A program made the translations under genes and the position numbers. This document shows positions 17,272 to 26,287 of a DNA stretch of 64,000 bases, one piece after another (position 1 is the first letter of the stretch; every line of letters begins with the position of its first letter). The notes below the pieces were generated by a model. That model saw only the letters and a program-made list of their open reading frames with translations. It was not told the DNA's origin and made no database searches. The stretch spans positions 868,001 to 932,000 of the forward strand of contig NZ_CP015401.2 in assembly GCF_001688725.2 (NCBI RefSeq), given 5' to 3'. The stretch is from Bacteroides caecimuris. Lineage in GTDB: Bacteria > Bacteroidota > Bacteroidia > Bacteroidales > Bacteroidaceae.

Positions 17272-19785
17272 ATGATAAGATCGAAATTAATGAAGCTGTT
17301 GAAGTGTGGAATGGCATGTTGTGTGTTCCTCTCCATCGTAGCATGGCAGACGAAAGACACTTCCCTTCAGCCTACCGATACAGGAGGTTTTATCGTCGAG
17401 ATTCAGAAGAAATATGCGGAAGTTCAGGCGATAAGAAAGAAAGGAAATCAGGAAGAGATAGAAAACAAGATCAAAGCTGTGCACCGGAGATTGACACGTA
17501 CTTATCCAATCTATTATGATTGGTGGTTACAGGATGGCACAACGGGTGATGTAGACTGGTTTAGTAAGAGTTTTAATCAGGAACTTTCCATGCGCTTGCA
17601 GAAACTGAACATCAAAGCTTCCGCAACTAACACACCGGAAAATATCGAGACGGCTTTCCAGGCTTATTTGAAAGCGTGTGAACAAAGACGTATCAAGCGT
17701 TTGGCTGCCTTTACAACCGATAAACCGGAGATTGTTTTTACAAAGTACAGAACGTTACGTCCTTCTTTCTTTGCTTATACCGAGGGCGTTTCGGATGCCC
17801 GTGCCGAATGTAATTACATTGCGGGCGGCGCGTTGGCGAAGTTGAAGATGAATGGTATCTGGGCGGAGGTAGAAACGCTGTTGACAGATGAAGAAGGAGT
17901 GGTTCGTGATCCGGATCTCCACTTCGACGGCCAGCACTTGCTTTTCTCCTGGAAGAAATCCTCCAAAGAGGACGACTTTCATCTGTATGAAATGAATTTG
18001 AAGACACGTGAAATCAAACAGTTGACTTTCGGAAAAGGACATGCCGACATTGAAGGTATTTACTTACCGGATGACAATATCCTTTTCAACTCTACCCGTT
18101 GCGGAAGCACGGTAGATTGTTGGTTTACGGAAGTCAGCAATATGTATCTCTGCGACAGGGAAGGACGTTATATGCGTCAGGTCGGTTTCGACCAGGTGCA
18201 CACTGTTACTCCGACTCTGTTGGATGACGGTCGTGTGGTTTATACTCGTTGGGACTACAATGACCGCGGGCAGGTTTGGACGCAACCTTTGTTCCAGATG
18301 AATCCCGATGGAACGGGGCAGTCGGAATATTACGGAATGAACAGCTGGTTCCCGACAACGGTGGCACATATTCGCCAAATCCCCGGTACTCGTAAGTTGA
18401 TGGGAGTTTTTATGGGTCATCATACTCCTCAACATGGTAAATTGGGTATTATAGATCCCGAAGCCGGACGTGATGAGAATGAAGGTGTTATGTTTGTAGC
18501 TCCGGTCCACAAACCGAAACCTGAACGTATTGACGACTATGGGAAGTTTACCGATCAGTTTCAGCACCCTTTCCCGTTAAGTGAGACGGAATTTTTAATT
18601 TCTTATACTCCGTTGGGATATTACGTCGGACATCCGATGGAATTCGGTGTGTATTGGATGAATGCGGATGGAGAACGTGAGTTGTTGGTTTCTGATGCGC
18701 GTATATCCTGCAACCAACCAGTATTGGTTGCTCCTCGCAAACGTCCGTTCCGCCGTTCGTCTTCGGTAGATTATACGAAGAATGAAGGTGTATATTATAT
18801 GCAGAATATCTACGAAGGTAACGGATTGAAAGGGGTAAAACCGGGTACAATCAAACAGTTACGTGTAGTAGAAATCCAGTTCCGTGCAGCGGGTGTAGGC
18901 GAAGTGGGTGGTAATGATAAAGGTGGAGGAGCTCTTATGAGCTCTCCTGTAGGAGTAGGTAATGCAGCTTGGGACGTGAAGAGAGTGTTGGGAGTGACGG
19001 AAGTGTATCCCGATGGTTCTGCTTTCTTTAAAGTGCCTGCACGCAAACCTCTATATTTTCAGGCATTGGATGAAAATGGACGTGTCGTGCAGACGATGCG
19101 TAGCTGGTCTACTTTGCAACCGAACGAAGTGCAGAGTTGCGTAGGATGTCACGAACATAAGAATACGGTTCCTGTAGCAGGGCATCCGGTATCTATGGCC
19201 ATGAATAAAGGTATCAAGGCATTGGAGCCGGAAGATGAGATGGGCGAACGCAATTTCAGTTACCTGAAAGAAATCCAGCCTATCTGGGACAGACATTGTA
19301 TCTCTTGTCACGATGGAGTGAAGCAGCCAATGAGTCTGAAAGGTGAATTGAAAGTAATGGATAAACCAAGCAAAAGAAAATATACGGATTCGTATTTGAG
19401 TTTGACCCATGCTACTCAGGATCAAGGCGGAGGAGCATGGCGAGGTAATGCATACCATCCGGAAGTAAACTGGATCAGTGCTTTATCCCAACCTACATTG
19501 TTACCGCCTTATTTTGCAGGTTCTAACACGAGTAATCTGATAAAACGTCTGGAAAGCGGACATGGAGGTACTAAGTTGACTCCGCAGGAAATACGAAAAG
19601 TGGCTCTTTGGATTGACTTGCTTGTTCCTTTTATCGGAGACTATCGCGAAGCGAATAACTGGTCGCAAAAAGATCTCGACTTCTACAATTATTATGATAA
19701 GAAGCGGGAAGCAGCCCGTGCGGAAGATCAGGAGAATATTCGTCAATACATTCAATCCCTTCAAACTAAACAAGAGAAAAAATGA
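17272..19785 (+). CDS. Exported di-haem protein with hydrazine synthase alpha-like propeller
   Basis: 837 aa. The N-terminus has a signal-like segment (MKLLKCGMACCVFLSIVAWQ). The middle region, from about residue 150 to 600, is propeller-like, with repeated VRDPDLHFDGQHLLFSW, HADIEGIYLPDDNILFNSTR and PTLLDDGRVVYTRWDYN blocks. I associate these with the middle domain of hydrazine synthase alpha-type proteins. Two c-type haem motifs follow: Cys623-Val-Gly-Cys-His627 and Cys676-Ile-Ser-Cys-His680. Hydrazine chemistry itself is very unlikely here; the shared fold suggests a periplasmic redox enzyme. The stop overlaps the next start by 4 bp (ATGA), so the two are translationally coupled. Haem attachment would need the CcsBA protein at the end of the operon. 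Confidence 0.75.
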   Translation: MIRSKLMKLLKCGMACCVFLSIVAWQTKDTSLQPTDTGGFIVEIQKKYAEVQAIRKKGNQEEIENKIKAVHRRLTRTYPIYYDWWLQDGTTGDVDWFSKSFNQELSMRLQKLNIKASATNTPENIETAFQAYLKACEQRRIKRLAAFTTDKPEIVFTKYRTLRPSFFAYTEGVSDARAECNYIAGGALAKLKMNGIWAEVETLLTDEEGVVRDPDLHFDGQHLLFSWKKSSKEDDFHLYEMNLKTREIKQLTFGKGHADIEGIYLPDDNILFNSTRCGSTVDCWFTEVSNMYLCDREGRYMRQVGFDQVHTVTPTLLDDGRVVYTRWDYNDRGQVWTQPLFQMNPDGTGQSEYYGMNSWFPTTVAHIRQIPGTRKLMGVFMGHHTPQHGKLGIIDPEAGRDENEGVMFVAPVHKPKPERIDDYGKFTDQFQHPFPLSETEFLISYTPLGYYVGHPMEFGVYWMNADGERELLVSDARISCNQPVLVAPRKRPFRRSSSVDYTKNEGVYYMQNIYEGNGLKGVKPGTIKQLRVVEIQFRAAGVGEVGGNDKGGGALMSSPVGVGNAAWDVKRVLGVTEVYPDGSAFFKVPARKPLYFQALDENGRVVQTMRSWSTLQPNEVQSCVGCHEHKNTVPVAGHPVSMAMNKGIKALEPEDEMGERNFSYLKEIQPIWDRHCISCHDGVKQPMSLKGELKVMDKPSKRKYTDSYLSLTHATQDQGGGAWRGNAYHPEVNWISALSQPTLLPPYFAGSNTSNLIKRLESGHGGTKLTPQEIRKVALWIDLLVPFIGDYREANNWSQKDLDFYNYYDKKREAARAEDQENIRQYIQSLQTKQEKK

Positions 19786-21584
19786 AAAAGAAGATATTGA
19801 TACCTGTTGGTATGGCTGCTCTGTTTCTTTGTGCGTCTTGGCAAGCAGCGGAAACTACGGTTTCGCCGGACCGTTTGTTTTTGGCAGACAACGGTAAATC
19901 CTTGTTTGTAACAAACAGGGCAGGCTGTGAACTCATCAAGATGTCGTCCGACGGGCAGAAAATGGAAAAGAAAGTCTCTTTCCCGTCTCCTGTCAATGCG
20001 ATGACGCAGGATGCGAATGGTAAACTTTGGGTGGTATGCGACGGAAACTGCGGTACGATGTACGAATTGGATGGCAAAAAACTTTCGGTACAATCCAAAA
20101 CAAAAAGCGGAGCTACGCCTTCGGACATTCTGTATAATCCGTTGTCAAAGTCTCTTTGGGTGACGCAACGGTTCAACAACGAACTTTGGGAGATTGATCC
20201 GGTAACCCGTAAGGTGAAAACTAAAATCGCTGTCGGCCGTGAACCTGTGTCGATGGCTGCCTTTGCGAGTGATTCTTGCCTATTGATTGCGAATAATCTG
20301 CCGGAAATGCCTTCTACGGCTTATCCGATTGCGGTACAGCTCGACATGGTCGATGTACTTTCGAAAAAGGTTTCGGGACGTATCATGCTTCCGAACGGTT
20401 CTACAGACGTAAAGTCAGTAGCGGTGGATAAGAATCATACTTTTGCGTATGTCACTCACTTAATCTCCCGTTATCAGTTGCCTACCAATCAATTGGATAG
20501 AGGATGGATGGCTACCAATACATTGTCTATCATTGACTTGAAGGCAAAGAAGTGGCTGACTTCCGTCATCTTGGATACTCCGCAGAAAGGAGCGGCTAAT
20601 CCGTGGTCGGTCATTGTGACTCCGGATGATAAACAAATCATTGTAGCGGCTGCCGGCAGTCAGGAATTGGTGCGCATCGATCGTATGGCTTTGCACGAAC
20701 GTCTTACCAAGGCAAAGCAAGGAGAAATGGTCACTCCTTCCATGAAAGCATGGGGGAATATACCCAATGATGCAGGATTCTTGTATGGCATCCGTGACTT
20801 CATTCCTACACAGGGAAAAGGTCCGCGTTCGGTGGTTGCCACAGGAAGTAAAATTTATACAGCCAATTATTATACATCGGAACTGGTGTCTATGGATTTG
20901 AACGGCAAGAATGTGCAGAAGCAGGTTTTGGGTGCTCCGTTAGCTTTCACTAAAGTAGGTAAAGGCGATATGTATTTCCATGATGCGACCATTTGTTTCC
21001 AAAATTGGCAAAGTTGTGCAACCTGCCATCCGAATGATGCACGTATGGACGGGCTTAACTGGGATTTGCTGAATGATGGCATGGGTAATCCGAAGAATAC
21101 AAAAACTCTTTTGTTTTCGCATCAGACTCCGCCTTGTATGGCAACTGGTATTCGTAAGAATGCCGAAGTTGCGGTACGTTCGGGAGTGAAATATATCCTG
21201 TTTATGGAAGGAGAGGAGGAAATCAGTGAATCTATCGACGAATATCTAAAGTCTCTGAAACCTCTTCCCAGTCCTTATCTTCAAAATGGTAAACTTTCTG
21301 CGAAAGCGAAAAGAGGAAAGAAGATTTTTAAAGAAAACTGTGCAAGTTGTCACTCCGGAGAATATTATACCGACCTGAAACAGTATAAGGTAGATTGGAC
21401 TACCGGACCCGATAAAGGTTTGTCAATGGACGTTCCAGCTTTGAATGAGTGTTGGCGTACAGCTCCTTATTTGTATGACGGGCGTAGTTATTTGATGAAA
21501 GATATGCTTAAGGTACACGGACCTCGCAAACCGGTTTCCGAAAAAGAACTGGAAGAGCTGGAGGAATATGTATTGTCTCTGTAG
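19782..21584 (+). CDS. Exported di-haem protein: YncE-type propeller plus cytochrome c peroxidase-like domain
   Basis: 600 aa with a signal peptide (KILIPVGMAALFLCASWQA). Residues about 30-400 are a seven-bladed YncE-like propeller (LFVTNRAGCELIKMSSDG, PSDILYNPLSKSLWVTQRF, NPWSVIVTPDDKQIIVAAAG). The C-terminal third carries two haem c motifs, Cys412-Ala-Thr-Cys-His416 and Cys520-Ala-Ser-Cys-His524. The surrounding sequence is like di-haem peroxidases or MauG (RGKKIFKENCASCHSGEYYTD, then DVPALNECWRTAPYLYDGR). Overlaps the upstream di-haem gene by 4 bp; the two probably work as a pair in the periplasm. Peroxide or an oxidised small molecule are possible electron acceptors, unproven. Confidence 0.78.
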   Translation: MKKKILIPVGMAALFLCASWQAAETTVSPDRLFLADNGKSLFVTNRAGCELIKMSSDGQKMEKKVSFPSPVNAMTQDANGKLWVVCDGNCGTMYELDGKKLSVQSKTKSGATPSDILYNPLSKSLWVTQRFNNELWEIDPVTRKVKTKIAVGREPVSMAAFASDSCLLIANNLPEMPSTAYPIAVQLDMVDVLSKKVSGRIMLPNGSTDVKSVAVDKNHTFAYVTHLISRYQLPTNQLDRGWMATNTLSIIDLKAKKWLTSVILDTPQKGAANPWSVIVTPDDKQIIVAAAGSQELVRIDRMALHERLTKAKQGEMVTPSMKAWGNIPNDAGFLYGIRDFIPTQGKGPRSVVATGSKIYTANYYTSELVSMDLNGKNVQKQVLGAPLAFTKVGKGDMYFHDATICFQNWQSCATCHPNDARMDGLNWDLLNDGMGNPKNTKTLLFSHQTPPCMATGIRKNAEVAVRSGVKYILFMEGEEEISESIDEYLKSLKPLPSPYLQNGKLSAKAKRGKKIFKENCASCHSGEYYTDLKQYKVDWTTGPDKGLSMDVPALNECWRTAPYLYDGRSYLMKDMLKVHGPRKPVSEKELEELEEYVLSL

Positions 21585-21642
21585 TGAGTTTCGTCCGTGC
21601 CTGAAAAAACTTTTATATAAAACTAATTTTGAATTTATATTT

Positions 21643-22527
21643 ATGACAAGAATATATATGGCGATTCTGGCTTTTCTGTTTCCGGCATTTTTGTCTGCAC
21701 AGACAAAAACGTTTGCAGGAACGGATTATTCGCAAGGAATTGTCTTCGTGATGGAAAATAATCAAATCGTGTGGCAACACAAAGCCCCCGATTCCAATGA
21801 TTTATGGGTATTGCCTAATGGCAATATCCTTTTCACCACCGGACATGGAGTGCTTGAAATGACTCGTCAGAACGATACCATCTTTCATTATGAATCTAAA
21901 AGCCCGGTTTTTGCCTGCCAACGATTGAAGAATGGAAATACGTTTGTGGGCGAATGTAGCACAGGCCGTATGTTGGAAATCTCTCCCAAAGGTAAGATTG
22001 TGAAAGAAGTGTGCATTCTGCCGGAAGGAGTGAAAGAGGAAGGATTTGCTTTCATGCGTAATGCACGGTGTTTGGATAATGGTCATTTTCTGGTGGCGCA
22101 TTATGGTCCGCAGTGTGTGACGGAGTATGATACGAACGGAAAAGTGGTGTGGAACCTGGAGGTTCCCGGCGGACCACATTCATTGACCCGCCTGCCTAAC
22201 GGACACACGCTGATTGCCGTGGCGGATAAAGATCAGAATCCTCGGCTTATTGAAGTAACGAAAGAAGGAAAAATAGTTTGGGAATTATCGAATACGGATA
22301 TTCCCGGCAAACCGTTGAAGTTTTTGGGAGGCTTTCAGTATTTCTCCGACGGGCGTTTTCTGATTACAAACTGGACAGGACATGTGAATCCGAAAGAGAA
22401 AGTACACATGTTGTTGGTCAACCGACAAAAGAAGATACTTTATTCTTTGGAAAATACTCCGGGCTTGAAAACCATGTCGTCCGTCTATAGCATGGATATT
22501 CCGGCAGGCGTTACCTCTTATCATTAA
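21643..22527 (+). CDS. Secreted PQQ-like beta-propeller protein
   Basis: 294 aa with signal peptide MAILAFLFPAFLSAQ. It has repeated blades of the form G-x-I/V-V-W-x-x-x and LPNGNILFTTGHG, LKNGNTFVGECSTG, LDNGHFLVAHYGPQ, LPNGHTLIAVADKD, FSDGRFLITNWTGH. No haem or metal motif. The start at 21643 was chosen because upstream codons extend back into the previous gene without a signal peptide. Could be a substrate-binding partner or an accessory enzyme for the two di-haem proteins. Confidence 0.72.
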   Translation: MTRIYMAILAFLFPAFLSAQTKTFAGTDYSQGIVFVMENNQIVWQHKAPDSNDLWVLPNGNILFTTGHGVLEMTRQNDTIFHYESKSPVFACQRLKNGNTFVGECSTGRMLEISPKGKIVKEVCILPEGVKEEGFAFMRNARCLDNGHFLVAHYGPQCVTEYDTNGKVVWNLEVPGGPHSLTRLPNGHTLIAVADKDQNPRLIEVTKEGKIVWELSNTDIPGKPLKFLGGFQYFSDGRFLITNWTGHVNPKEKVHMLLVNRQKKILYSLENTPGLKTMSSVYSMDIPAGVTSYH

Positions 22528-22568
22528 TAAAGTATAGATCATAAGAAAAAGACATTGAAATTTGCACT

Positions 22569-23696
22569 ATGAAGTATCATCGAATAAAATGTAATTTGTA
22601 TAAAGCGGAAGGAGGCAGTTGGGAACAAATGGCGGAAGAATTACTTTCATCCGCTGTTCGGGAAGAGCGAGTGGTCCGTCTTATACTCTTTACACGCTGT
22701 ACGGATAATCAGGAATACAAGTTTCAACGTTCCTTTCTGGAACAATGGGTGGAATGGCATTTCGTTTCTCCCCGTCCGGTCGTTTCGCTTGTGGCTCAAA
22801 AACCGTTGGTGGCGAACTTGGTGCTGGAGGTACATTCATTGGTGGAGGCTGCGGATGAGGCGCTCACAATAGAAGAACAGTTCACGTCTTCTGTCCGCTA
22901 CCTCCGGATTGCGACTCCTCACTACCGGGAAATAATAGCAGGAGGACTTTGTGCGGATGATTTGAATCTTCCTGTTCGCGAACAATCGGAACAAGCATTC
23001 AGAAAGGCTGAAGAGATATTGAAAGCGGAACAGATGAACTTCGGTGACATTGTCCGTCAGTGGAATTATTTGGAACGTATCACCGATATTGCACATGGCA
23101 ATCAGTGTTATCAGGATTTTAATGATGTGCGCACTCTGTTTTATGCTTCTTCGGCATGGGAATCAGGCTATCCGGCAGCAACAGGAATCGGCACACAATA
23201 TGGCGGCATACTGATTGATTTCAATGCTGTCAGCGGAGAAGTGGATATTGTTCCTTTGGATAATGATTGGCAACGGGCTGCTCATGTTTATTCGGATGAG
23301 GTACTGATTAGTCATCGGGCGGATACGGAGAAAGGAACTCCGAAGTTCGAAAGAGGAAAGTCTGTGTCCGACCGTCGGCAGGAAGTGATTTATATTTCCG
23401 GCACGGCTGCCATTCGTGGTGAGGAAAGTGTAACGACCGGAGATGTACTTTCGCAAACGGAAATCACTCTTGAAAATATCCAGCATTTGATCGGACTGGA
23501 GGAGGGAAGAGAAAATTGGCTGGAACATTCCGGTAAGTTAGGACTCCTTCGTGTATATCTGAAGAATGAGGAAGATGCGCCGGCTGTGAAAGCAGACTTG
23601 GATAAACTTTGTCCGGATCTTCCTATTGCTTATCTTTATGCGGATGTATGCAGAGAGGAATTATTGATAGAAATTGAAGGGATTGCTTATTTGTAA
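22569..23696 (+). CDS. Chorismatase (FkbO/Hyg5)-like protein with Rid-fold domain
   Basis: 375 aa, no signal peptide, cytoplasmic. The C-terminal half has the Rid/YjgF pattern (VIYISGTAAIRGEESVTTGD, SQTEITLENIQHLI, LRVYLKNEEDAPAVKADL, ELLIEIEGIAYL). A central stretch (IVRQWNYLERI, CYQDFNDVRTLFY, YPAATGIGTQYGGILIDFNA) resembles the FkbO/Hyg5 chorismatase family. Those enzymes hydrolyse the enolpyruvyl ether of chorismate. I cannot see which residues would fix that reaction here, and an enamine deaminase-like or other role remains open. Its place between exported redox genes and CcsBA is unusual. Confidence 0.6.
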   Translation: MKYHRIKCNLYKAEGGSWEQMAEELLSSAVREERVVRLILFTRCTDNQEYKFQRSFLEQWVEWHFVSPRPVVSLVAQKPLVANLVLEVHSLVEAADEALTIEEQFTSSVRYLRIATPHYREIIAGGLCADDLNLPVREQSEQAFRKAEEILKAEQMNFGDIVRQWNYLERITDIAHGNQCYQDFNDVRTLFYASSAWESGYPAATGIGTQYGGILIDFNAVSGEVDIVPLDNDWQRAAHVYSDEVLISHRADTEKGTPKFERGKSVSDRRQEVIYISGTAAIRGEESVTTGDVLSQTEITLENIQHLIGLEEGRENWLEHSGKLGLLRVYLKNEEDAPAVKADLDKLCPDLPIAYLYADVCREELLIEIEGIAYL

Positions 23697-23725
23697 AAGC
23701 ATTGTTTATTATAAAAGAAAAACAG

Positions 23726-26206
23726 ATGAAACGGATTCGACTGATAGCTTCACCGGTATTGATGTATATCTTGGCGGGACTTTATGCCTTGATATTGGCA
23801 GTAGCCACTTTTGTGGAAAACTCTTATGGCGCTGCCATTGCCCGCGAGTATTTTTATTATGCTCCCTGGTTTATTCTGTTACAGTTATTGCAGGCAGTTA
23901 ATCTATCGGCTATGTTCCTTCGGGGAAGCTATTTCAAGAGAATCAGTAAAGGCAGTCTGATTTTTCATGGAGCTTTTCTTTTTATTTGGTTGGGAGCTGC
24001 TGTCACTCACTATGTCGGAGTGACGGGCATCATGCATATCCGTGAGGGGGAAACGGCAAACAGCATGATGAGAGATGAGGGAGCAGGGATAGAAAAGACT
24101 TCCCTGCCTTTCTCTGTCACGCTGGATGATTTCAGGTTGGAACGTTATCCTGGTTCTCACAGTCCGATGTCTTATGAAAGTGATTTGGTAATTAAGAGAG
24201 GGCATGAATCTCCTTTGCTGGCAACCATTCGAATGAATAAAGTGATTGATGTGGATGGCTATCGTCTGTTTCAATCTTCGTTCGATCCCGATGAACAGGG
24301 CACTGTGTTGTCTGTGAGCTACGACCGTCCCGGTATGCAACTTACGTATACCGGATATTTTCTGTTGCTTGTTGGTTTTGTATGGACGTTGTTCAGTAAG
24401 AAATCCCGTTTCGGACGGTTGCGTAAAGAGTTGGGAGAAATGAAAAATAATGCTCCTTTCTGTTTGTTGTTCTTCCTGATTTTATCCGGAATATCAAGTA
24501 TGCAGGCATTGAGTGCACAACAAAAATCGGTTTCTTTGCAACAATCACCCATAGCAGCGCAACACCCTCTTAAGGTTTCTCAACTACCTTGTGTTTCTTC
24601 TTTACATGCCGAAAAGTTCGGCAGCTTGGTAGTGCTTAATCCAAATGGGCGTCTCGAACCCGTCAACAGTTATACATCTGCCATCTTACGCAAATTGTAT
24701 GGAGCCGATCAACTGAACGGTATGGATTCGGATCAATTCTTTCTGAATCTGCTTTCTTTTCCCGATGAGTGGGGTGCCTTTCCTTTTATCAAAGTCGATA
24801 ATAAAGAACTCCTTCAACGTTTCGGCAGGGATGGCAAATACATTGCCTGGCAAGATGTGTTTGATGCAGACGGCAACTATATCCTGGCAAATGAAATGAA
24901 CACGATTTACGCCAAACCGGCTTCGGAACGAAAACGGCTGGAATCGGATTTATTGAAACTGGATGAATCGGTAAATATCGTCTATCGTATCATGCAACAC
25001 CAGTTGTTGCCGCTTTTCCCGGATGGAAATGATTCGCAGGGGAAATGGTATTCATCGGGTGATGATTTAAGTGCTTTTCATGGGAAAGACTCTTTGTTTG
25101 TAACTAAAATCATAGATTGGTATATCTATGAATTAGGAAATGGAGTTCGTTCCAACAACTGGAAAGAAGCCGATAAAATCATCGAAATGATGAATATCTT
25201 CCAACAGGCAAAGGCTAAAGTTCCCTCTATTGACAACCGGAAAGTGAAAGCCGAACTTCTTTATAATCAGCTGAATCTATTTTTCTGGTGTCGTCTGGCT
25301 TACCTGATTTTGGGCGGCATCCTACTTTTCATTGCTTGTGGAGAGATTATTGCAGATTTCAAATGGGGGAGAAAACTAAGTGGCATCCTGATTGCTCTCC
25401 TGACAATCGCTTTCCTTGCGCATACGGCAGGTGTCTTGCTACGTTGGTATATTTGCGGGCACGCGCCTTGGGCGAATGCTTATGAGTCGATGGTATGTAC
25501 TTCCTGGATGCTGGTAGGTAGCGGACTTCTGTTTGCCCGCCGATTTCGTATTCTTCCGGCATTAGCGGGATTATTGGGTGGAATCATGCTTTTTGTAGCA
25601 GGACTAAACCACCTGAATCCGGAAATCACTCCTTTGGTTCCGGTACTCCAGTCTTATTGGCTAATGTCTCATGTTGCTGTTATCATGATCGGTTACGTAT
25701 TCTTTGCGCTTTGCGCACTGACAGGATTATTTAACCTTGTACTGATGAATTTGCTTTCCGCCACCAACTGGGTGAAGCTCCAGTTCCGTATCCGTGAACT
25801 GACATTACTGAATGAAATGGCAATGATCCTCGGCCTGTTCTTTATGACCGCAGGCACATTTCTTGGAGCCATCTGGGCAAACGTCTCTTGGGGTAGGTAT
25901 TGGGGCTGGGACCCTAAAGAAACCTGGGCATTGATCTCAATTGTTGTGTATGCATTGGTGCTTCATATTCGTTTCATTCCTCTTCTGAAAGGAAAGACCG
26001 ACTGGTGTTTTAATCTGCTTTCGGTCGTAGCCATTCTTTCCGTTATCATGACTTGGTTCGGAGTGAATTACTATTTAAGCGGCTTGCATTCTTATGGAAA
26101 AACCGAAGGGGGAGATTTCTTGTTGTGGATATGGGGATTGGGAGTCTGTCTTGTGTTTGTGTTGGCATGGTTTGCGCGTTGCAGAGAAAAAACTGATTCC
26201 TTATAA
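23726..26206 (+). CDS. Fused cytochrome c maturation protein CcsB(ResB)-CcsA
   Basis: 826-aa integral membrane protein for system II cytochrome c assembly, moving haem out and attaching it to CxxCH motifs. The N-terminal third is ResB/Ccs1-like: transmembrane segments at the start, then a periplasmic loop with LDDFRLERYPGS and GYRLFQSSFDPDEQGT. After a periplasmic linker the C-terminal part is CcsA, with the tryptophan-rich WWD-type motif WGRYWGWDPKETWALI and conserved His residues (AHTAGVLLRWYICGHAPW, then FGVNYYLSGLHSYG). The start at 23726 gives MKRIRL before the first helix. It supplies the machinery that the two di-haem proteins upstream need, strongly tying the operon together. Confidence 0.9.
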   Translation: MKRIRLIASPVLMYILAGLYALILAVATFVENSYGAAIAREYFYYAPWFILLQLLQAVNLSAMFLRGSYFKRISKGSLIFHGAFLFIWLGAAVTHYVGVTGIMHIREGETANSMMRDEGAGIEKTSLPFSVTLDDFRLERYPGSHSPMSYESDLVIKRGHESPLLATIRMNKVIDVDGYRLFQSSFDPDEQGTVLSVSYDRPGMQLTYTGYFLLLVGFVWTLFSKKSRFGRLRKELGEMKNNAPFCLLFFLILSGISSMQALSAQQKSVSLQQSPIAAQHPLKVSQLPCVSSLHAEKFGSLVVLNPNGRLEPVNSYTSAILRKLYGADQLNGMDSDQFFLNLLSFPDEWGAFPFIKVDNKELLQRFGRDGKYIAWQDVFDADGNYILANEMNTIYAKPASERKRLESDLLKLDESVNIVYRIMQHQLLPLFPDGNDSQGKWYSSGDDLSAFHGKDSLFVTKIIDWYIYELGNGVRSNNWKEADKIIEMMNIFQQAKAKVPSIDNRKVKAELLYNQLNLFFWCRLAYLILGGILLFIACGEIIADFKWGRKLSGILIALLTIAFLAHTAGVLLRWYICGHAPWANAYESMVCTSWMLVGSGLLFARRFRILPALAGLLGGIMLFVAGLNHLNPEITPLVPVLQSYWLMSHVAVIMIGYVFFALCALTGLFNLVLMNLLSATNWVKLQFRIRELTLLNEMAMILGLFFMTAGTFLGAIWANVSWGRYWGWDPKETWALISIVVYALVLHIRFIPLLKGKTDWCFNLLSVVAILSVIMTWFGVNYYLSGLHSYGKTEGGDFLLWIWGLGVCLVFVLAWFARCREKTDSL

Positions 26207-26266
26207 GAAGGCATACTCTTTTGTTGCAATGTAACATGATTGAATGTGATGCTTGTTACAGTCAAA

Positions 26267-26287
26267 TTCTCCTTCATCCCCCCCCCC
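26267..26287. repeat. Outer tip of the left arm of a MITE-like palindrome, split by the IS tandem
   Basis: TTCTCCTTCAT plus ten C. Its inverse, seven G followed by TGAAGGAGAA, lies at 30697-30713. The IS copies entered the C-run, separating this tip from the rest of the left arm at 30357. Confidence 0.65.

Noticed and set aside
17272..19785. True hydrazine synthase
   Set aside because: Only domain resemblance; no beta/gamma subunits or anammox-type context.
26231..26261. TGTAACA/TGTTACA stem after the CcsBA gene as terminator
   Set aside because: Seven-bp stem with a long loop and no T-tract; too weak to list.
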